Numbered from the stretch's first letter, positions 9,623 through 17,528 are shown. The stretch: 64,000 nucleotides of DNA from JAAURS01 sp044923475 (GCF_044923475.1 NZ_CP137338.1:620001-684000), one strand, 5' to 3'. The notes: a model not told the origin generated them from the letters alone. Numbers and translations: made by a program.

Positions 9623-9648
9623 GTTGAGTTTCCTAACGTCAACTCAAC
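9623..9648 (+). terminator. possible hairpin terminator after the small ORF
   Basis: An 8-bp perfect stem, GTTGAGTT at 9623-9630 and AACTCAAC at 9641-9648, with a 10-base loop, starts 11 bases after the stop codon at 9612. The tail is only mildly T-rich, so strength is doubtful. Confidence 0.4.
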
Positions 9649-9677
9649 TTTAAACTTCCTCAAAATAACTTGAACCA

Positions 9678-9776
9678 GCGATCGCTTCCCCTTGCGCTGA
9701 ATGCGCTGGAAACGCGATCGCTTTGTGGCTGAAGCTAAAGAAGGCGATCGCGTCTGTTGAGCTTTGGTTGGCGATC
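9678..9776. repeat. 99-bp HIP1-rich direct repeat, left copy
   Basis: This 99-bp sequence recurs at 10476-10574 in the same orientation with only three substitutions that I can see. It contains GCGATCGC at 9678, 9714 and 9744 and ends in GCGATC. The two copies bracket the Tse2-like toxin and its small partner gene. I see no coding sense in it. Confidence 0.9.
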
Positions 9777-9786
9777 TGAGTATTAG

Positions 9787-9817
9787 TTTTTGGCTAAAAA
9801 AGGGCGATCGCCAAAAA
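9787..9817 (-). terminator. possible terminator downstream of the small partner gene
   Basis: The arms TTTTTGGC (9787-9794) and GCCAAAAA (9810-9817) form an 8-bp stem 24 bases after the partner gene ends at 9842. A HIP1 site lies in the loop side. No U-run follows, so function is uncertain. Confidence 0.3.
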
Positions 9818-9841
9818 AATCAATAAAAAGATCGCCACAAA

Positions 9842-10033
9842 TTACGAAACTGGAACTTTTGACTCAAGCATTTGAGCCAAATCTCCACGAATCGCTTCTA
9901 AAAATAAGCAATCATTCGTAATATCTGCAACCTCATCCTCATCCAGTACTTTGCTAAGACGCTCCTGATATGCATTGATTTGGAAATCAAGGGCATCAAC
10001 AATAAACCGAATTGCTTTTGGCGATAAATTCAT
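9842..10033 (-). CDS. small helical protein, candidate Tsi2-like antitoxin/immunity partner
   Basis: A 63-residue protein predicted to be almost wholly alpha-helical and acidic (IRFIVDALDFQINAYQERL, then EVADITNDCLFLEAIRGDLAQML). It starts 13 bases after the stop of the Tse2-like gene, so the two are probably co-transcribed, toxin first. In Pseudomonas the Tse2 toxin gene is likewise followed by a small helical immunity gene, tsi2. From memory, the N-terminus MNLSPKAI resembles that of Tsi2, which I could not verify by alignment. Calling it an antitoxin rests on position, size, helicity and this resemblance. Similar short proteins are annotated hypothetical in cyanobacteria. Confidence 0.55.
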   Translation of the reverse strand: MNLSPKAIRFIVDALDFQINAYQERLSKVLDEDEVADITNDCLFLEAIRGDLAQMLESKVPVS

Positions 10034-10046
10034 TAGGTTTTACCCT

Positions 10047-10373
10047 CTAACTCATCTTATAGAACTTTGCTGCTATAGATTGCAGCGCAGCCTTATAGTC
10101 GTCTAACCTCATTGTACACGCTGGCTCCCAAGCCCAATGATTTCCATAGTCATTCACAAGGGTGAGCGCATCAGGAATAATAGCCCCCCGATCTAACTTC
10201 CACCAGTTTTTTCCTGCTCCTAGAGTTGCAAAAGTAGAAATTCCTCCAGAATTCTCGATAACCCAAATTTCGCCATCTTTTTCATAACTTTCAACATCCT
10301 GAGGACGCACATTATCCATCCTGGGAGAAATCGCATTACCCATTCGATACAGATCGATTAAAGTTTTGCTCAT
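10047..10373 (-). CDS. Tse2-family-like ADP-ribosyltransferase toxin
   Basis: A 108-residue protein whose motif order matches the Tse2 toxin family: LYR near the N-terminus, GGISTF in the middle, then AIIPDALTLVND, HW..EP, a Met, and a C-terminal YKAALQSI. In Pseudomonas Tse2 the corresponding order is LYR, GG-S-F, IP--L, H--I-P, M, Y---L. The family has an ADP-ribosyltransferase-like fold and arrests growth in the cytosol. There is no signal peptide and no type VI secretion gene nearby, so an intracellular toxin-antitoxin role is more likely here than secretion. The start is ATG 10373. The assignment is from motif recognition only. Confidence 0.6.
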   Translation of the reverse strand: MSKTLIDLYRMGNAISPRMDNVRPQDVESYEKDGEIWVIENSGGISTFATLGAGKNWWKLDRGAIIPDALTLVNDYGNHWAWEPACTMRLDDYKAALQSIAAKFYKMS

Positions 10374-10725
10374 TAAACAGCTCTACACACCCAAAAGCCC
10401 CATAATTCTAAGATACAAGGTTGTGACGGTAGCAAACCTAATCTCAAACGGGTTTCTTCAAGCTAACTTGGGCTGGCGATCGCTTCCCCTTGCCCTGAAT
10501 GCACTGGAAACGCGATCGCTTTGTGGCTGAAGCTAAAGAAGGCGATTGCGTCTGTTGAGCTTTGGTTGGCGATCCCGTTACAGCCGAATTTTCTGCCGGC
10601 TCCAAATGCATGTTCGTCTGCTAATGCTAGGGCGATCGCCATACTCACAGGCAACCCAATCCACACAATGACTGAGCCTATTGATAAACTAGATTAAACG
10701 CCAGTCAACCTGAGCCATTTGTCCT
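10374..10725. other. intergenic region with the right 99-bp repeat
   Basis: This 352-base gap separates the divergent Tse2-like and DUF433 genes and should hold the promoters of both modules. It contains the right copy of the 99-bp repeat (10476-10574) and a further HIP1-type site near 10632. I see no convincing gene or RNA in it. Confidence 0.6.
10476..10574. repeat. 99-bp HIP1-rich direct repeat, right copy
   Basis: Second copy of the repeat at 9678-9776, same orientation and same length. Differences are GCC for GCG, GCAC for GCGC, and GCGATTGC for the third GCGATCGC. It lies 103 bases upstream of the Tse2-like start codon. Confidence 0.9.
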
Positions 10726-11019
10726 ATGCTTGCTGAAACCTCTTCCCGCTACGTTACGAGCAATCCTGAAATTTTAGGTGGAGAGCCAATCATTATCGGC
10801 ACAAGGACCTCTATCCGCGCCATCGTTGGTCTATGGCGCTTAGGCATCATGCCAGAAGAAATCCTCAATCACTTGCCTCATTTAACACTGGCACAGGTGT
10901 TTGATGCATTAAGTTTTTATCTCGACAATCAATCCGAGATCGATCATTACATTGAACGGAACCAAGTGCCCAACGAATTGATTCATCCCTCGGTCAAGGC
11001 CACATTAGCCACACTATGA
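10726..11019 (+). CDS. DUF433 family antitoxin
   Basis: A 97-residue DUF433 protein, a winged-helix-like family that commonly acts as the antitoxin to a PIN-like DUF5615 toxin. Family marks are the start with YVTSNPEILGGEP, IIGTRTSIRAIVGLWRLG and MPEEILNHLPHLTLAQVFDALSFYLDN. It overlaps the next gene by four bases (ATGA), indicating translational coupling. It probably binds its own promoter, as VapB-like antitoxins do. Confidence 0.88.
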   Translation: MLAETSSRYVTSNPEILGGEPIIIGTRTSIRAIVGLWRLGIMPEEILNHLPHLTLAQVFDALSFYLDNQSEIDHYIERNQVPNELIHPSVKATLATL

Positions 11020-11360
11020 CCATCTTTGCCGCGCTTTATACAGACGAGGATATGTCGGCATTGGTTGCTACGCTCTTGCGCTCTCGTGGTTTGGATATTA
11101 CAACAGTTCCTGAACAAGCCACCCTCGGTAAAACCGATCGCGAACAACTTGAATTCGCAACTTCATTAGGACGATGTATTCTGACCCATAACCGAGTTGA
11201 TTTTGAGCGACTGCATCTTCAATACATGGAGGAAGGCAAACAGCATTGTGGGATTATCATTGTGCCTCAGAAAAGCGCCTATGAAGTCGCACAACGGATT
11301 GGTATTTTGGTAAGTGCATTAATGGCTGACAAAATCAACAATCAGCTATTGTATGCATAA
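11016..11360 (+). CDS. DUF5615 PIN-like toxin
   Basis: A 114-residue PIN-like protein of the DUF5615 family, a predicted RNase. The N-terminal block AALYTDEDMSALVATLLRSRG supplies the first acidic residues. LGKTDREQLEFATSLGRCILTHNRVDFERL supplies the second acidic centre and the typical T.N..DF element, and HCGIIIVPQ follows. The start overlaps the DUF433 stop. With the upstream gene it forms a type II toxin-antitoxin module. Confidence 0.88.
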   Translation: MTIFAALYTDEDMSALVATLLRSRGLDITTVPEQATLGKTDREQLEFATSLGRCILTHNRVDFERLHLQYMEEGKQHCGIIIVPQKSAYEVAQRIGILVSALMADKINNQLLYA

Positions 11361-11573
11361 AGGTTGCTTAGTTTGATGCTAAGGATCGTGGATTAAATAA
11401 ACAGGCATAGGCAATCTTACGCTGGAAAGAGCATAGAATCCCACCGCTACAGGAATTAGCCGTACCGCTGTGACCATTGCATCATTACTGCGCCAGCAGA
11501 TTAAGCCCCGAGTAAGCGCGTCCGACTGAGGATAGTCGCGCTCTAAGGAAGCCTGGAAGCGAGTTATGAAAAC

Positions 11574-11657
11574 GGAGAGGGGGGGATTCGAACCCCCGTT
11601 GAGTTGCCCCAAAACAGATTTCGAGTCTGCCGCATTCAACCGCTCTGCCACCTCTCC
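11574..11657 (-). tRNA. trnS-CGA: tRNA-Ser (anticodon CGA)
   Basis: An 84-nt class II tRNA. The acceptor arms GGAGAGG and CCTCTCC pair fully, the anticodon loop is ACTCGAAAT with CGA, a long variable arm is present, and the T arm is GGGGGTTCGAATCCCCC. No CCA is encoded. It marks the right edge of the accessory block that starts after bioB. Confidence 0.97.
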
Positions 11658-11882
11658 CTAAGGCATTTCTAGACAAAGCCATGAGTTATTGTACATCGTC
11701 TAGCGCTGACCGATTCGGCTGAAGCAAAAACAGTCTCGGGCAAAGTGCCAGTTCGGCTCGGCGTCGCTCGTTCGAATCATTGAGCGTGCCTGATTCCGCA
11801 AAATTAAAGCGACGCAGCAGTGCCACCTTCGATAAGATGGAGGTTATCTATTCCTATTCTTCGTCGTTAGCGTCCTCCGCCC

Positions 11883-13748
11883 ATGTCTGTCCAGCCTGAA
11901 TCGTCAACTCAGAAAATTACGCTGCCCAAGACCAGCGAATCGGAAACCCTCAAGCGCATTCGCCATACCGCGTCTCACGTGATGGCAATGGCCGTGCAAA
12001 AGCTATTTCCGGGGGTGCAGGTCACGATCGGACCTTGGATTGAGAATGGCTTTTATTACGACTTCGATAGCCCCCAGCCGTTCTCTGAGGAGGACCTGAA
12101 GGCGATCAAAAAGGAAATGATTAAAATTATCAATCGCAAACTGCCCGTTCGACGCGAAGAAGTATCTCGCGCTGAAGCCCAACAGCGCATCCAGGCGCTC
12201 GACGAACCCTACAAGCTAGAAATTTTAGAAGGGCTGCAAGAACCCATCACCCTCTATCACTTGGGCGAAGAGTGGTGGGATCTCTGCGCGGGGCCTCACG
12301 TCGAATCCACCGCAGAGCTTAACCCCAAGGCGATCGAGTTAGAAAGCGTGGCAGGGGCTTACTGGCGCGGCGACGAAACCAAGGCTCAACTTCAGCGCAT
12401 CTACGGCACCGCCTGGGAAACGCCAGAGCAGTTGATCGAATACAAGCGTCGCAAAGAAGAGGCGTTGCGCCGCGATCACCGCAAAATCGGCAAAGAGCTG
12501 GGACTGTTTATCTTTTCAGACCTGGTCGGACCTGGACTGCCCCTTTGGACCCCCAAGGGTACCATCCTGCGCTCTCTTCTGGAAGATTTTCTGAAACAGG
12601 AGCAGGTGAAGCGCGGCTACCTGCCCGTCGTGACGCCTCACATCGCGCGAGTGGATTTGTTTAAGACTTCCGGGCACTGGCAAAAGTACCATGAAGACAT
12701 GTTTCCGCTCATGAGCGAAAACGAGGGCGATCGCCTAGCCGAGCAGGGCTTTGTTATGAAGCCCATGAACTGCCCGTTTCACATTCAGATCTACCAAAGC
12801 GAACTGCGTTCCTATCGGGAACTCCCCATCCGGCTGGCAGAATTTGGCACGGTGTACCGCTACGAACAATCTGGCGAGCTGGGTGGGCTGACGCGGGTGC
12901 GGGGCTTTACGGTGGATGACTCCCATTTATTCGTGACCCCGGAACAGCTGGATAGCGAATTTCTCAAGGTCGTGGATTTAATTCTGTCGGTGTTTGAGAA
13001 GCTCCAGCTCAAAAACTTCCGCGCCCGCCTCAGCTTCCGCGATCCGGCTTCGGACAAGTACATCGGCAGTGATGACGCCTGGGACAAAGCCCAGACTGCC
13101 ATTCGTCGCGCTGTGGAAACCCTGGGTATGGATCATTTTGAGGGCATTGGCGAAGCGGCGTTCTACGGACCGAAGCTGGACTTTATTTTCCAAGATGTTC
13201 TGGAACGGGAATGGCAGCTCGGTACCGTCCAGGTAGACTACAACCTGCCGGAGCGGTTTGGTTTGGAGTACGTCGCCGAAGACGGCAACCGCAAACGCCC
13301 GGTCATGATTCACCGCGCGCCCTTTGGGTCTCTAGAGCGACTGATCGGCATCTTGATCGAGCAGTATGCGGGCAATTTCCCCTTCTGGCTGGCTCCAGTT
13401 CAGATGCGGCTGCTGACGGTTTCCGACGAGCAACTTCCCTTTGCTCAGAAGGTTGCAGCGGATTTCCTTGCAAAGGGACTGCGGGTTGAGGTGGATTCAG
13501 GGGGCGATCGCCTCGGCAAAAAGATCCGCAATGCTGAAAAAGCCAAAATTCCGGTCATGGCCGTGATTGGCGCGAAGGAGATGGAGTCCGATCGCCTCAC
13601 GCTGCGCCTGCGGATTCCAGACTCCAACGATTCCGGCGCGATCGCATCTCGGGAAGTGGAAAGTTTGCCCATCGCTCTAGTGGAGGCGGCATTGCTCGAG
13701 GCTGTCCAAAGCTATACCGACCTCTCTGCGGCCTTTATTCAAGGGTAG
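11883..13748 (+). CDS. thrS: threonyl-tRNA synthetase
   Basis: Charges tRNA-Thr. The 621-residue protein starts directly before the editing domain (HTASHVMAMAVQKLFPG) and lacks the N-terminal TGS domain seen in E. coli ThrRS, as usual in cyanobacteria. The SAD part has DLCAGPHVEST. Class II motifs follow: MNCPFHIQIY with LRSYRELPIRLAEFG, then YRYEQSGELGGLTRVRGFT, and HRAPFGSLERLIGILIEQY, then the anticodon-binding domain. Zinc ligands are in the NCPFH and IHRAP elements. It is followed after four bases by a Sua5/YrdC gene, whose substrate is also threonine. Confidence 0.97.
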   Translation: MSVQPESSTQKITLPKTSESETLKRIRHTASHVMAMAVQKLFPGVQVTIGPWIENGFYYDFDSPQPFSEEDLKAIKKEMIKIINRKLPVRREEVSRAEAQQRIQALDEPYKLEILEGLQEPITLYHLGEEWWDLCAGPHVESTAELNPKAIELESVAGAYWRGDETKAQLQRIYGTAWETPEQLIEYKRRKEEALRRDHRKIGKELGLFIFSDLVGPGLPLWTPKGTILRSLLEDFLKQEQVKRGYLPVVTPHIARVDLFKTSGHWQKYHEDMFPLMSENEGDRLAEQGFVMKPMNCPFHIQIYQSELRSYRELPIRLAEFGTVYRYEQSGELGGLTRVRGFTVDDSHLFVTPEQLDSEFLKVVDLILSVFEKLQLKNFRARLSFRDPASDKYIGSDDAWDKAQTAIRRAVETLGMDHFEGIGEAAFYGPKLDFIFQDVLEREWQLGTVQVDYNLPERFGLEYVAEDGNRKRPVMIHRAPFGSLERLIGILIEQYAGNFPFWLAPVQMRLLTVSDEQLPFAQKVAADFLAKGLRVEVDSGGDRLGKKIRNAEKAKIPVMAVIGAKEMESDRLTLRLRIPDSNDSGAIASREVESLPIALVEAALLEAVQSYTDLSAAFIQG

Positions 13749-13752
13749 AGCG

Positions 13753-14343
13753 GTGCCTCAAGTCTCCATTGCGGAATTGGTTGCTGCTGCTCGCGCGGGT
13801 CAACTGGTGGGGTTCCCGACGGATACCGTACCAGCACTTGCTGCCGTCCCAGAGGCGGCAGCGAGCATTTACGCCGCAAAGCAGCGCGCGCCCGAGAAAC
13901 CGCTGATTCTAATGGCTGCAACGGCGGAGGATCTTTGGCCTTTTGTCCGAGGGGATGTTATGGCTCGGGCAAGATGGAAGGCCATTGCCGCAAAATATTG
14001 GCCTGGCGCGCTGACGTTGGTGCTGCCCAAGGGCGATCGCGTTCCCAATGCCGTCAACCCGGAGAATCCTACTAGCATTGGCATTCGGGTTCCAAACTGG
14101 CCGCTGGCCCTAGCAATCTTGCAGCAGACGGGGCCGCTGGCAACTACAAGCCTCAATCGTTCCGGTCAGCCACCCTTAGAAAACTTAATAGAGATTGCTG
14201 AAGCATTCCCGTCTGTGGTGACCCCTCCAATGGATTTATGGGAATTGCCGCTAGGGCAGGATCGCGTTCCTTCTACGGTGGCCCAGTGGAAGGTGGAGGG
14301 CTGGACGATTTTGCGTCAGGGTTCCGTCCGGCTAGAACCCTAA
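13753..14343 (+). CDS. L-threonylcarbamoyladenylate synthase, Sua5/YrdC/YciO family
   Basis: Family of enzymes that make threonylcarbamoyl-AMP for t6A37 modification of ANN-decoding tRNAs. The 196-residue single-domain protein has GFPTDTVPALAA, IYAAKQRAPEKPLILM, WPGALTLVLP, IGIRVPNWPLAL and TTSLNRSGQPP, the conserved YrdC blocks. It begins with GTG four bases after the thrS stop and is very likely co-transcribed with it. The YciO subgroup cannot be excluded. It ends in a four-base convergent overlap with the next gene. Confidence 0.9.
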   Translation: MPQVSIAELVAAARAGQLVGFPTDTVPALAAVPEAAASIYAAKQRAPEKPLILMAATAEDLWPFVRGDVMARARWKAIAAKYWPGALTLVLPKGDRVPNAVNPENPTSIGIRVPNWPLALAILQQTGPLATTSLNRSGQPPLENLIEIAEAFPSVVTPPMDLWELPLGQDRVPSTVAQWKVEGWTILRQGSVRLEP

Positions 14344-14762
14344 GAAATGAGGAAGAACTGATTGCCAATGCCCAGCACCCGCAGGGGACGAATGGGGAAC
14401 TCAGTGGTATAGAGGCTGAATAGGAAAAAATCTTGACGCTCGGTGTTGTGGGCAATAAAGGCGCGAATTTCGGTTTTTCCCTGCTGCATAAAGGCTTGAC
14501 AACTGTCCTTGAGGAGCGTGTCAAACAGTTTAGGCGTTTGGTCGTTGGCCCGGCAGAGGTCGCGGATTAAAAACCGAGAAACCGTTTGCGTGGCAAATTC
14601 CGTATAGCTTTCCTGCTTTGGATTGGTGGCAATCAGTGCTATGCCCAGACCGCAAACTACACTGCAACCCACCCATTGTGTCATTTTGAGGGGAAGGCGC
14701 GACTTCGTCGGTAACAATCGTTCGGGGGGGGAGGGTTGCGTCATTACGGATCTATTATCCAC
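14340..14762 (-). CDS. DUF4359 domain membrane-anchored protein
   Basis: A 140-residue cyanobacterial protein resembling DUF4359. One hydrophobic segment (TQWVGCSVVCGLGIALIATNP, about residues 28-48) is followed by a Cys-containing domain with TEFATQTVSRFLIRDLC, LLKDSCQAFM and DFFLFSLYTTEF. It is probably anchored with the C-terminal domain outside the cytosol. Function is unknown. An internal Met at residue 7 could be the start instead of ATG 14762. Confidence 0.7.
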   Translation of the reverse strand: MDNRSVMTQPSPPERLLPTKSRLPLKMTQWVGCSVVCGLGIALIATNPKQESYTEFATQTVSRFLIRDLCRANDQTPKLFDTLLKDSCQAFMQQGKTEIRAFIAHNTERQDFFLFSLYTTEFPIRPLRVLGIGNQFFLIS

Positions 14763-14955
14763 TCAATCCCGCGCTTCACAGACGAACAAACCAAAACTTC
14801 CCTAAACGTGCGGCCACGGACGTTAAAGTGTTTGCCCTTGACGCTCCATCTAATGGCTGCAAACCCATACTTTCTGTGTGGGAGATGGCATCGTCTGGCC
14901 CAGGCAGCAGACTAGATCTAAAATAGAATGAGGTGTTATATTAATCAAAGCTTTG

Positions 14956-15029
14956 GCGAGCGTAGCCAAGTGGTTAAGGCAGTGGTTTGTGGTACCACCA
15001 TCCCGCGGGTTCGAGTCCCGTCGTTCGCC
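14956..15029 (+). tRNA. trnH-GUG: tRNA-His (anticodon GTG)
   Basis: A class I tRNA: acceptor GCGAGCG with CGTTCGC, anticodon loop TTTGTGGTA, T arm CGGGTTCGAGTCCCG. The extra G at 14955 could serve as G-1 opposite C73, the histidine identity element. A strong terminator follows. Confidence 0.97.
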
Positions 15030-15053
15030 CTTGAGGCTTTTAGCCTAAAATAC

Positions 15054-15083
15054 AATCCCCTAGAGCGCTCTAGGGGATTTTTT
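15054..15083 (+). terminator. intrinsic terminator of tRNA-His
   Basis: A perfect inverted repeat of 13 bases per arm (AATCCCCTAGAGC at 15054-15066 and its complement at 15067-15079) runs into TTTTTT at 15078-15083. It is a classic rho-independent terminator. Confidence 0.93.
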
Positions 15084-15237
15084 GATCGACCGATCGCGCT
15101 TCGCCATGTTTTGTTTGACCGGGAGGTTGCAGTCAGCTTGAAAACGTTAGCAATGCAACACGGCAAATGATGGGGGCGTTATCAAGGCGCATCGGTTCTG
15201 GATGAAGATGGCTGGAATCTGCCGACCGATGCCTGGT

Positions 15238-15573
15238 CTATGCAACGCCAAACCCAGTATATTCCCGCATATACGCAGCCTGAAACCCCAGCACAATATC
15301 CTCTTTCGCTACCCCCAACGTCATCAATTCTTGGGCGATGGGCATCTCTGTCATATTTTGCTGCACCCAAATTTTGCCATCCTTAATATCTAAATGCAGC
15401 ACGCAACCGTGTACTCGACGATGGCCATCCCACCCTACATTCATTATCTGATAATGATCTCGCTGAGTGTCAAATACAGCTTGCGATTCAATTTCGCCAT
15501 TTGCAATCGGGACTTTTATGTAGTTTGTTAGAAGGGTTTGTATGGCCTGACGATAGCGATCTATTGTATCCAT
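15238..15573 (-). CDS. xisI: XisI family protein
   Basis: A 111-residue XisI homologue (YRQAIQTLLTNYIKVP, FDTQRDHYQIMNVGWD, RRVHGCVLHLDIKDGKIWVQQNMTE, VAKEDIVLGF). XisI is one of the factors needed for excision of the fdxN element in Anabaena. Most genomes, however, carry many xisHI pairs unlinked to any element, so the real role is unsettled. It overlaps xisH by 13 bases in the usual order xisH then xisI. No nif genes or excision borders are seen nearby. Confidence 0.93.
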   Translation of the reverse strand: MDTIDRYRQAIQTLLTNYIKVPIANGEIESQAVFDTQRDHYQIMNVGWDGHRRVHGCVLHLDIKDGKIWVQQNMTEMPIAQELMTLGVAKEDIVLGFQAAYMREYTGFGVA

Positions 15574-15977
15574 TGCACGATAACCTCATTGACTGGCTCG
15601 TAAATAATCCGTTTTATTCCATAGCGTTCTACAGAAATTTGAGCAAATTCTCGTCGAAAAAATGCTTCATGTACGGCAACGGGGACAGCCAAGTACAGCA
15701 GACGTTCTGGATCGCTCAGTTCTAAGGCAAGTCGGTAATTAAGAAACTGGCCCAAGGCAGCATGGTAATCCGTGACAGGCGATTCCCCCAGGAATGTCTT
15801 GATTTCAACTGCAATTTTTTCACCAGCTCGTTCTGCTGCTAATAGCTGCTCGGCACCTAAATCAATTTCAAACTTTGCTCCTCCTACTTCTAGTCTCAGA
15901 GGATCATCCGTAATAATCCATTGCTCCTTCTGAAGCGCAACTTTGACAGCCTCATGGAACCGATCTTTTGCTGCCAT
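15561..15977 (-). CDS. xisH: XisH family protein
   Basis: A 138-residue XisH homologue with a nuclease-like PD-(D/E)XK core: FEIDLGAEQLLAAERAGEKIAVEIKTF, then YHAALGQFLNYRLAL and LYLAVPVAVHEAFF. I chose ATG 15977 (MAAKDRFHEAVK) because XisH proteins normally begin that way; an upstream in-frame ATG at 16004 would add nine residues. It is paired and overlapping with xisI. IS4-like copy 1 begins 72 bases upstream and may supply or remove its promoter. Confidence 0.93.
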   Translation of the reverse strand: MAAKDRFHEAVKVALQKEQWIITDDPLRLEVGGAKFEIDLGAEQLLAAERAGEKIAVEIKTFLGESPVTDYHAALGQFLNYRLALELSDPERLLYLAVPVAVHEAFFRREFAQISVERYGIKRIIYEPVNEVIVQWIQ

Positions 15978-16048
15978 GCAATTCTTGAATCTCGTGCAAT
16001 CCAATCCTATTGTAATCAGATATTAGTCTTGCGTTTAACCCAACATTC

Positions 16049-17353
16049 CTTGATGGTGCAGAAAAGTCATGAAGACCTTACCAGCAGGCAATATTCAAAT
16101 CTGTCAAAGGTGACAGAGAGGGGCATTCAATGTGATGCTTAAGTTCCCAAACTCAGAGCAATCCTATGTCAACCCCTCAACTCTATCGTCAACTGCAAAC
16201 TCAACTGAGTCAATGGGTCACACCCAAAGATAAACGTCACCTTACTGTGTTTGCTGAAAACATCGCTGCAATCCTCCAAGCCCAAAGTGGCAGCTTAAGC
16301 CATTGGCTGACTTATTTGAGTCATCGTCGTTGTAAAGCCCGCTCTCACATGGAACGACTGAGCTACTTCGTTCATAATCCCAAGATCACCTCAGAAACAT
16401 TCTATGTTCCATTACTGCTTCAATTTCTTCAAGTGTGGGCGGGCATGGCGACGACATTGACCCTGGATACAAGCATGCTGTGGGATGAGTATTGCCTGAT
16501 AGAGGTCTGTCTGACCTGGGGAGGGCGCTCTTTTCCTTTGGCTCAAAAGGTGCTCAAGCATGGCAGTGCTACGGTCGCTTTTGCGGACTATTGCTCAGTG
16601 CTGGATGTGGCTGAGACGGTCTTACCCGCTGATTGTCAAATCACACTATTGGCTGACCGAGGCTTTGAGCATGGTGAGTTAATTCGTTGGCTACGGAGCC
16701 ATCAATGGTCTTGGGCAATTCGCGCTAAATCCGATTTGAGGGTCACGTTGTCTAATGCTCAAACCGAGTCGGTTGCTGACCTGCTGCCAGAGCCTGAACA
16801 AGCTTTTCTATTTTCTGATGTCACGATTCTTGAAGATATCCACTGTCATTTGGCGACCGCTCGATTATCCATCGCCCAGGAGGCTTGGGCTGTGATTACA
16901 GATAAATCGCCTTCTGTGCAAACCTTCGCGCTATATGGTCAACGTTTTGGTGGCATTGAACCCCATTTCAAGGATTACAAGTCTGCCGCCTTTGAACTGC
17001 CTCGTTCTAAACTCAGAGATGCCCATGCTTTAAGCCGACTGCTGATGTTACTGGCGGCTGCGACCATTATTGCCATTTGCGTTGCCATTGAAACGATCGC
17101 TCAAGGCGCACTAAAGTCCATTGATTGGCATGCTCACAGGGGATTGAGTTTTCTGCAAATCGGGCTAAGACGGATTAATCAGTTGTGCTATCAAAGATTA
17201 CCGCTGCCACCCTTGAGATATTTGCCACGATGTAATCCACCACCTGCTTATGCCTCTCTCAAGAAGCGAGATGCGATGAACACTCGCATTGAGTTTGCCA
17301 AGGTGACTGTCTTCTAAAGCTTTCAGCTCCTTTGAGTTTTCTGCACCACTAAG
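16049..17353 (+). mobile_element. IS4-like insertion sequence, copy 1, 1305 bp
   Basis: The ends are CTTGATGGTGCAGAAAA and, reversed, CTTAGTGGTGCAGAAAA, giving imperfect inverted repeats of about 20 bp. The perfect 10-bp target duplication CCCAACATTC is at 16039-16048 and 17354-17363. It carries one full-length transposase. A second copy of identical length lies in opposite orientation at 32166-33470. The intact target site shows direct, fairly recent transposition. Confidence 0.95.
16166..17317 (+). CDS. IS4-like family transposase
   Basis: A 383-residue DDE transposase. The putative catalytic aspartates are in TLTLDTSMLW and LLADRGFEHGEL. The glutamate is in YGQRFGGIEPHFKDYKS, which resembles the IS4 Y-R-E-K signature (Y-x2-R, then E-x6-K). 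It differs from the second copy at residue 90 only (Val here, Ala there), from one base change. It is full length, so the element may be active. Confidence 0.93.
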   Translation: MSTPQLYRQLQTQLSQWVTPKDKRHLTVFAENIAAILQAQSGSLSHWLTYLSHRRCKARSHMERLSYFVHNPKITSETFYVPLLLQFLQVWAGMATTLTLDTSMLWDEYCLIEVCLTWGGRSFPLAQKVLKHGSATVAFADYCSVLDVAETVLPADCQITLLADRGFEHGELIRWLRSHQWSWAIRAKSDLRVTLSNAQTESVADLLPEPEQAFLFSDVTILEDIHCHLATARLSIAQEAWAVITDKSPSVQTFALYGQRFGGIEPHFKDYKSAAFELPRSKLRDAHALSRLLMLLAAATIIAICVAIETIAQGALKSIDWHAHRGLSFLQIGLRRINQLCYQRLPLPPLRYLPRCNPPPAYASLKKRDAMNTRIEFAKVTVF

Positions 17354-17528
17354 CCCAACATTCTGAATCCAGCCCGTCGTTTTCTTGAGGATTTAAGGTC
17401 AGAGCTATATTCTTGCAGTAGCGATCGCCCCTATCCTTTCCCCTAAAACGCACTACAGCCATGCACCACACCTCCAGGAAACGCTAGACTAGCCCATACA
17501 TTTGTCTGGTTGCCGCCTGGAATAGCTT

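Noticed and set aside
11379..11682. Minus-strand frames through tRNA-Ser
   Set aside because: Their conserved-looking residues come from translating the tRNA.
14928..15170. 80-codon frame spanning the tRNA-His gene and its terminator
   Set aside because: It is a by-product of the tRNA and terminator sequences.
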